Below are positions 7,306 through 11,975 of a stretch of DNA of 11,975 bases, piece after piece. The position numbers were made by a program, and so were the translations under genes. Positions within the stretch are counted from its first letter, which is position 1. Every line of letters begins with the position of its first letter. A model generated the notes under the pieces. The model saw only the letters and a program-made list of their open reading frames with translations, was not told the origin of the DNA and did no database searches. Origin of the DNA: Candidatus Latescibacterota bacterium (GTDB lineage: Bacteria > Latescibacterota > Latescibacteria > Latescibacterales > Latescibacteraceae); assembly GCA_018656855.1 (NCBI GenBank), contig JABHYP010000600.1, forward strand, positions 1 through 11,975. Direction: 5' to 3'.

Positions 7306-8259
7306 ATGAAAAAAATCAGTATAATTATCCCGGTTTATAACGAGGAAAAAGTTATAGAGGAACTCGTTTCCCGCCTTGAGAATGCCACCTGTAAACTAAA
7401 GTATAATTTCGAGTTTATCTTTGTTGATGATGGAAGCAAAGATGATACTTTACCAAAACTCATTATGCTTCAGGCCGATAATCCAAAGCTTAAAATTATT
7501 AAACTTTCAAGAAATTGGGGACATCAAAATGCGTATAATGCGGGTTTGGACTATGTTTCCGGGAATGCTGTAGTATTTATGGACGGAGATTTAGAGGACC
7601 CGCCGGAGGTTATACAGGAATTTATTAAAAAATGGGAAGAGGGTTTTGAAGTAGTTTATGCAGTAAAAGAAACAAGAGAGGAAAGCTGGTTTAAAAAAAT
7701 AATGTTTTCCCTGTTTTACCACTTTTTGGAGCGCTTTTCCAATATTTCTGTCGATAAACAGGCAGGAATGTTTTCGCTTATTGATGAAAAAGTTCTTAAG
7801 GAATTAAGAAAATGCAGGGAAAAAAATAAATATTATGTAGGGCTGAGATTCTTTGTGGGATTCAAACAGGCAAAAATCACTTATCATCGGGACAAACGAT
7901 TTGCAGGAAGCCCAAAACAAACATATAGAAGATTAGTAAATTATGCTCTCGATGCGTTATTTGCATTTTCTTTTCTTCCAATTCGCTTGTTGACGTTTTT
8001 TGGAATTTTCGTTTTAATTATAATCACATTAGGCACTGGTTTTATATTTTTTGCAAAAATATTTAAATTTAATTTCTGGATATTTTACGATCTTCCCGGC
8101 TGGTCATCAATTATTCTGTTAATCTTTTTTGTACTGGGAGTACAGATGATATTTATGGGAGTTTTGGGTGAATATATCGCCAGAATTCTTGATGAAGTAA
8201 GAAATAGACCATACTATATTGTCGAGGAAGTGTTTGAAGTTGAAAAAAATTCTAAATGA
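7306..8259 (+). CDS. Polyprenyl-phosphate glycosyltransferase, GtrB/DPM1-like (GT2)
   Basis: The 317-residue protein begins MKKISIIIPVYNEE and has FVDDGSKDDT (39-48), LSRNWGHQNAYNAG (67-80), the metal-binding MDGDLEDPPEVI (92-103), an AGMFSLID segment (153-160) and RFAGSPKQTYRRLVNYALDA (198-217). Two membrane helices follow at about 229-250 and 266-288. This is the layout of GtrB, ArnC and bacterial DPM1 homologues, which transfer a hexose from a nucleotide sugar to undecaprenyl phosphate on the cytoplasmic face. An upstream TTG at 7288 would add six residues, but ATG at 7306 puts the first strand where the family has it. It lies 107 bases after the GT-C gene, and the pairing of a lipid-sugar synthase with a GT-C user is a common two-part system. 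The sugar is not predictable. Confidence 0.9.
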   Translation: MKKISIIIPVYNEEKVIEELVSRLENATCKLKYNFEFIFVDDGSKDDTLPKLIMLQADNPKLKIIKLSRNWGHQNAYNAGLDYVSGNAVVFMDGDLEDPPEVIQEFIKKWEEGFEVVYAVKETREESWFKKIMFSLFYHFLERFSNISVDKQAGMFSLIDEKVLKELRKCREKNKYYVGLRFFVGFKQAKITYHRDKRFAGSPKQTYRRLVNYALDALFAFSFLPIRLLTFFGIFVLIIITLGTGFIFFAKIFKFNFWIFYDLPGWSSIILLIFFVLGVQMIFMGVLGEYIARILDEVRNRPYYIVEEVFEVEKNSK

Positions 8260-8277
8260 AAATACCACGGAGAAAAA

Positions 8278-9276
8278 ATGATTAATCCCTTAATAAGTGT
8301 AAGAAAGATAATTAAACATTATACATTTATTAAAAAACCTTTGCTTATTCGAAGGATAATTAAAGGTTATTTTAATACCCATATTATGAGAAGAGATACA
8401 TTACGGTCGATTGAACTGGCTGTAACTTATAAGTGCCAAGCACAATGTCATAAATGTTATTCAAAAAACCTGATTGATAAAAACAGATCATATTTAACAA
8501 TAGATCAAATTCGAGATATCATTGATCAAGCAATGAAGCTTGGCCTAATTCATGTTAACATAACCGGCGGTGAACCAACACTCAGAAAAGATATTATTGA
8601 GATTGTTAAAGCCTGTCATCCAAATGAAATAATGGTTTCTCTGGTAACAAATGCCTATGTTATGACAAGAGAAAAGATGAAACAGCTGAAAGAAGCGGGA
8701 TTAAATACTATTCAGATCAGTCTTGATTCTTCAGTTTCTGATATACATAATAAACTGCGTGGCCTCAATGGGATTTACGACAAGGTTATGGCGACTGCTT
8801 CATGGGCCAGAGAATTTGACATAAATTTGTGTTTTACAACTGTTCTGTCAACAGAAACTTCCAGTAACAAAAACGAAATGTTGAAACTCCTTGAACTTTC
8901 AGAACGTGAAAAGGCTTTTTTATTGGTTTGTGATTCTGCGGCTATTGGTGGTTGGGAAGGACAGAAGGAGAAAATGTTTACTTGTGAAGAGCGAAACAAA
9001 GCACTGGAAGAGTTGATGAAACACCCTTTAGCAAGGCATCACAGTATGTACAACTTCAGGGGGAGAGCCGGTTGTCCGGCCGGAGTTGAAAAGTTATATA
9101 TAACTGCATATGGAGAAGTTACTCCCTGTGACCTTATACATGATTCATTTGGCAATGTTCTTAAAGAGGATATTGAAACGATATGGAAACGTATGTGCTC
9201 TCATCCTTTATATTCTTTGAAAGCGTATGACTGCGTCCGATATCTTGATGAATTCAAACATAGGCATGAGATGTGA
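8278..9276 (+). CDS. Radical SAM protein with SPASM/twitch-like C-terminus
   Basis: The 332-residue protein carries the radical SAM cluster motif CxxxCxxC at Cys53, Cys57 and Cys60, GGEP (97-100) for SAM binding and a SLD strand end (148-150). The C-terminal part has Cys266-x12-G-x4-Cys284, the CX9-15GX4C signature of SPASM/twitch domains, then Cys307 and Cys319, so one auxiliary iron-sulfur cluster is likely. The GNVLKEDIETIWKRM segment after Cys284 is also typical. Family members modify peptides, proteins or small molecules through a 5'-deoxyadenosyl radical. The N-terminal 40 residues are basic and hydrophobic, suggesting membrane contact. A good ribosome binding site (GGAG, six bases before ATG) supports the start. 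It lies 18 bases after the GtrB-like gene and its stop overlaps the next start by four bases. In this setting the substrate may be a lipid-linked glycan or its precursor. Confidence 0.88.
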   Translation: MINPLISVRKIIKHYTFIKKPLLIRRIIKGYFNTHIMRRDTLRSIELAVTYKCQAQCHKCYSKNLIDKNRSYLTIDQIRDIIDQAMKLGLIHVNITGGEPTLRKDIIEIVKACHPNEIMVSLVTNAYVMTREKMKQLKEAGLNTIQISLDSSVSDIHNKLRGLNGIYDKVMATASWAREFDINLCFTTVLSTETSSNKNEMLKLLELSEREKAFLLVCDSAAIGGWEGQKEKMFTCEERNKALEELMKHPLARHHSMYNFRGRAGCPAGVEKLYITAYGEVTPCDLIHDSFGNVLKEDIETIWKRMCSHPLYSLKAYDCVRYLDEFKHRHEM

Positions 9277-10019
9277 AATACGATGAATTTGTGAAAATGG
9301 ACGAACAGGGAGCCACTCACTGGTGGTACCGGGCACGACGACGTCTACTTAGAAATGATCTGCAAATCAGCGCTGATGATAAAGAGAGACTGAAAATTCT
9401 TGATCTTGCCAGTGCGTGCGGAGATAACTTTTTCGTATGTAAAGATATTGGCGATTATTATGGTCTTGACATATCCTGGGACGCTATTAATTATTGCAAG
9501 CAGAAAAACATTTCTACTATTGTTCAGGGTGATGCTCACTACCTGCCTTTTAAGTCCGATACTTTCGATGTGATTATTGCACTCGATGTTTTTGAGCATT
9601 TGGATGATGATCTTATATCAATGAAAGAAATATGGCGTGTGCTGAAAAATAATGGGAAGCTGATTTTTAATACACCTGCTTTTATGTTGCTTTATTCTAA
9701 CCATGATCGTGCTTTTCACCATTACAGGCGATACAGGACAAAAGAACTCCGAAAAAAACTTACTCAGGCGGATTTTACTATAAACTTTATGTCGTACTGG
9801 TCATTTTTTATCTTTCCCGCTGTATTTATTATGCGTAAAGTTTTTTCTCCCACCAGTAATATAAATGAAGAGAATTTAAGCGACTTTCATATAAAGATTC
9901 CAAGAATTATTGAGAAAATATTTAATTTACTAAGCTTAATAGAGACTACTTTTATTAAGAATAATATATCATTTCCTTTTGGCGTTTCTTTATACGGAAC
10001 TGCACAAAAAAGGAAATAA
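9273..10019 (+). CDS. Class I SAM-dependent methyltransferase (Methyltransf_11-like)
   Basis: The 248-residue protein has a Rossmann-type methyltransferase core: ILDLASACGDNFF (42-54) as motif I, YYGLDIS (62-68) ending in the acidic ribose-binding residue, GDAHYLPFKSDTFDVIIALD (86-105), FEHLDDD (107-113) and WRVLKNNGKLIFNTP (121-135). HHYRRYRTKEL (149-159) is a segment often found in glycan and quinone-type members. Motif I lacks the usual DxGxGxG pattern, keeping only one glycine (Gly50). A hydrophobic stretch at about 172-190 may bind membrane. GTG at 9273 overlaps the TGA of the radical SAM gene as GTGA, so translation is coupled and the two products probably act on one substrate. The methyl acceptor is unknown. 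Confidence 0.85.
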   Translation: MKYDEFVKMDEQGATHWWYRARRRLLRNDLQISADDKERLKILDLASACGDNFFVCKDIGDYYGLDISWDAINYCKQKNISTIVQGDAHYLPFKSDTFDVIIALDVFEHLDDDLISMKEIWRVLKNNGKLIFNTPAFMLLYSNHDRAFHHYRRYRTKELRKKLTQADFTINFMSYWSFFIFPAVFIMRKVFSPTSNINEENLSDFHIKIPRIIEKIFNLLSLIETTFIKNNISFPFGVSLYGTAQKRK

Positions 10020-10022
10020 CTA

Positions 10023-10038
10023 TTGTTGATGTCAACAA
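10023..10038. repeat. Short perfect inverted repeat before the B12-radical SAM gene
   Basis: TTGTTGA (10023-10029) and TCAACAA (10032-10038) are perfect inverted copies two bases apart, four bases after the methyltransferase stop codon. The next ATG is 30 bases downstream. It could be an operator half-site pair or a weak hairpin. The stem is AT-rich and no T tract follows. Confidence 0.35.
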
Positions 10039-10067
10039 ATTTATTATTTGATTAAGAAGGATTTGCT

Positions 10068-11603
10068 ATGAGAGTTACTTTTGTCGTTATGGGGTGGGAA
10101 AATATTTCTGTTGAATATATATCATCTTATGTAAAGACACGTGGTCATGAAGTACGGCTTGCATACGAGCAGGCACTTTTCGATGATAAGAATTATCTTT
10201 GCATTCCTTTTGCAGCAAAAATATTAGATCAGGGAAGCAATATTATCAAACAGATAATTGATACATCACCGGATATTGTTGCATTTTCGGTTATGGCTGT
10301 TTCATTTCAATGGGCAATAAAACTGTCTGAAGAAATAAAAAAGTATTTGGACGTTCCCGTAGTATTTGGAGGAGCCCATGCAATTATGTGCCCGGAAAGG
10401 ATAATAAATAAAAAATCTGTTGACGTTGTTTGCACCGGTGAAGGCGAATTTGCATTGGCAGACCTTCTTGATAGTATGGAAAATGGGGGAATTGACACAT
10501 CAATAAAAGGATTCTGGTTTAAAACGAAACCTGGTGAAATTATCAAGAACGAGAAAAGACCGCTTATTGCCGATCTTGATTCTATGCCGCTTCCGGATAA
10601 AGATTTATTTGCCCCTTATGTGCCCATTAAAAATTATTATCTTGCATCAACCAGCAGAGGATGTCCTTTTAATTGTACATATTGTTCCGTTTCCTATATA
10701 ACTAAACTGGAGAAAGAATTAGAGAACTTCAAAAAAGTTCGGGAAAGAAGTGTTGATTCCGTAATTGAAGAGTTAAAAATAAATAAAGCAAAATATAATT
10801 TTAAATGGATCGATTTCAGAAATTCCGTTTTTTCACCCTCAAAAAACTGGATTCTGGAATATTGCGAGAGACATAAAAAGGAAATTAACCTTCCTTTTCG
10901 CATTTTCGGTCATCCGCTACTAATAAACGAAGAAATGGCCATTGCACTTAAAGAAGCCGGGTGTTTTGCTATTCAGATCGGTCTTGAGTCGTACGATCCT
11001 CATGTCCGTAACGATATTCTCAAACGATATGAATCAAATGAACAGATAAATAACGCAATAGATATATTGGAAAAAAATAAAGTCCCATATTCTCTTGATT
11101 ATATTCTTGGGCTTCCGGATCAAAACGAGGAAGAATTAAAAAAAGCTGCAGAACTGTTTTCAGGATTGAAATATTGTTACAGGATTTCTCCTTTTATGTT
11201 ATCATATTTACCAAAATTGGAAATAATTGATTATGCAATTGAACATGGAATGCTTGATAAAAATGAACGCGAAAAGATCGAAGAAGGCCTTCATGGAAAT
11301 TACATGTATGAAGGTTCTGATATGGATAAAGACAAGCGAAGGCTTATGAACACATATAAACTTCTCTTCCGCTCCATGAGTTTTATGCCGTCATGGCTCA
11401 GGAAAATATTTTATAAATCTAAACTTTATTTCATATTTTATGCTATCCCTTTTGATCTCATTCTGCGTTCTTTCGACCTGACAATGGTTATCAGAGACCA
11501 TGACGCCAGAGCATATGCACTTAATTACTGGTGGTGGTTTAAAAAGAGGTTTAATCCGAAACATCCTAATTATTTTTTGAATAAAATGAAAAAAGAAAAG
11601 TAA
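10068..11603 (+). CDS. B12-binding-domain radical SAM protein (class B-like)
   Basis: The 511-residue protein has an N-terminal cobalamin-binding-type Rossmann domain (about 1-140), with PDIVAFSVMA (68-77), PVVFGGAHAIMCPE (97-110) and VVCTGEGEFALADLL (120-134). A radical SAM barrel follows, with TSRGCPFNCTYCS (195-207) giving the cluster ligands Cys199, Cys203 and Cys206, and IQIGLESYDP (302-311). The C-terminal 80 residues are basic and aromatic, with a hydrophobic patch near 450-470. Family members (BchE, HpnJ and cobalamin-dependent methylases) alkylate or rearrange unactivated carbons, and lipids are common substrates. The N-domain lacks the DxHxxG motif that supplies a lower axial histidine, as in many relatives that bind cobalamin base-off/His-off. 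An AAGGA ribosome binding site seven bases before the ATG supports the start. The gene follows the methyltransferase by 48 bases and precedes a second gene of the same class. Confidence 0.88.
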   Translation: MRVTFVVMGWENISVEYISSYVKTRGHEVRLAYEQALFDDKNYLCIPFAAKILDQGSNIIKQIIDTSPDIVAFSVMAVSFQWAIKLSEEIKKYLDVPVVFGGAHAIMCPERIINKKSVDVVCTGEGEFALADLLDSMENGGIDTSIKGFWFKTKPGEIIKNEKRPLIADLDSMPLPDKDLFAPYVPIKNYYLASTSRGCPFNCTYCSVSYITKLEKELENFKKVRERSVDSVIEELKINKAKYNFKWIDFRNSVFSPSKNWILEYCERHKKEINLPFRIFGHPLLINEEMAIALKEAGCFAIQIGLESYDPHVRNDILKRYESNEQINNAIDILEKNKVPYSLDYILGLPDQNEEELKKAAELFSGLKYCYRISPFMLSYLPKLEIIDYAIEHGMLDKNEREKIEEGLHGNYMYEGSDMDKDKRRLMNTYKLLFRSMSFMPSWLRKIFYKSKLYFIFYAIPFDLILRSFDLTMVIRDHDARAYALNYWWWFKKRFNPKHPNYFLNKMKKEK

Positions 11604-11627
11604 TAAGTGCAATATATACTATTCCAT

Positions 11628-11647
11628 AGAATAAGAATCATTATTCT
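11628..11647. repeat. AT-rich hairpin between the two B12-radical SAM genes
   Basis: AGAATAA (11628-11634) and TTATTCT (11641-11647) form a perfect seven-base stem around a six-base loop. It lies 25 bases after the upstream stop and 24 before the next start. The stem has a single G-C pair in each arm and is not followed by a T run, so it is a weak candidate for attenuation or mRNA processing, not a clear terminator. Confidence 0.3.
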
Positions 11648-11671
11648 TCTATTATTAAAAAGAGATTAAAA

Positions 11672-11975
11672 ATGCCGCCAACAGTATTGTTAATAAATCC
11701 AACATATAAACAACCAGGTGTTTTAGACGAATATTTCCCAAAGTCACTTCCTCTCAGTCTTGGCTTTCTTATTGGTGTCCTTCTTGAAAATAATATTGAA
11801 GTTATTTTGATAGATGAGCAGTTTGAAAAAATGACTGTTGATAAAGTAGAACGTCTTGTACGACAGCATAATATAAGAGTAATTGGTTTTACTGTCTTGA
11901 CAACAGTTGCTTTTCATGTTTACGATCAATGTCTGGCTCTAAGGAAAACATTACCCGATTTGAGAATTGTATTAG
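11672..11975 (+). CDS. Second B12-binding-domain radical SAM protein, N-terminal fragment (cut by window edge)
   Basis: About 101 codons are visible from ATG at 11672, beginning MPPTVLLINPTYKQPG and running open to the end of the window. The pattern LLINPTY, then FPKSLPLSLGFLIGVLLENN, then VILIDEQ, then IRVIGFTVLTTVA is the usual start of the cobalamin-binding Rossmann domain in B12-type radical SAM enzymes, where a beta strand is followed by PLGL-type helix entry, a GxEVxxxD strand and an xVGxS/T strand. As in the preceding gene, the loop after the second strand has no DxHxxG histidine (it reads LIDEQFEKM). The iron-sulfur motif would lie beyond the window, so the radical SAM half is inferred from the N-domain and neighbour. 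Ribosome binding is weak (AGAG eight bases upstream). Spacing of 68 bases suggests the same transcript. Confidence 0.75.
   Translation, partial: MPPTVLLINPTYKQPGVLDEYFPKSLPLSLGFLIGVLLENNIEVILIDEQFEKMTVDKVERLVRQHNIRVIGFTVLTTVAFHVYDQCLALRKTLPDLRIVL

Noticed and set aside
8278..9276. HpnH-type hopanoid enzyme for the radical SAM gene
   Set aside because: The Cys motif context (YKCQAQCHKCYS) and the CX12GX4C C-terminal motif fit SPASM/twitch proteins, and the HpnH N-terminal pattern is absent.
1..11975. CRISPR array, rRNA, integrase or att site
   Set aside because: No regularly spaced repeats, rRNA motifs or integrase were seen. tRNA-Gln is intact, and I found no duplicated 3' end of it in the adjacent spacer.

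Overview
This window appears to be bacterial and AT-rich, from a Gram-negative-type anaerobe. Low GC, GTG/TTG starts in several genes, an L25/CTC protein with an acidic tail, and neighbouring cobalamin-binding radical SAM genes would fit an anammox-like planctomycete or a similar deep-branching anaerobe. That placement is a guess; no marker in the window settles it.

Region 1 (1-955, minus strand) is housekeeping. A strong sigma70-type promoter (927-955) drives tRNA-Gln(TTG). rplY (L25/CTC) and the first 13 codons of pth (peptidyl-tRNA hydrolase, cut by the window edge) follow on the same strand, with no obvious terminator between them.

Region 2 (956-1950) is about 1 kb without an intact gene. 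It holds a decayed N-terminal piece of an IS256/Mutator-type transposase (1164-1489, minus strand, at least three frameshifts) and a few short inverted repeats. It separates the housekeeping block from the accessory block.

Region 3 (1951-11975, plus strand) is a glycan or lipid-glycan modification cluster. In order it encodes: a family 2 glycosyltransferase with two C-terminal membrane helices; a glutamine-dependent asparagine synthase-type amidotransferase; a polytopic GT-C-like membrane protein; a GtrB/DPM1-like polyprenyl-phosphate glycosyltransferase; a radical SAM protein with a SPASM/twitch-like C-terminus; a class I SAM methyltransferase whose start overlaps the radical SAM stop; a B12-binding-domain radical SAM protein; and the start of a second one that runs off the window.

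A reasonable working model, by inference, is as follows. The two GT2 enzymes charge a polyprenyl phosphate or extend a glycan on the inner face of the membrane. The GT-C protein transfers a lipid-linked sugar on the outer face. AsnB amidates a carboxylate on the sugar or aglycone. The radical SAM enzymes and the methyltransferase make carbon-centred or methyl modifications. No flippase, polymerase or export gene is visible, so the locus probably continues to the right.
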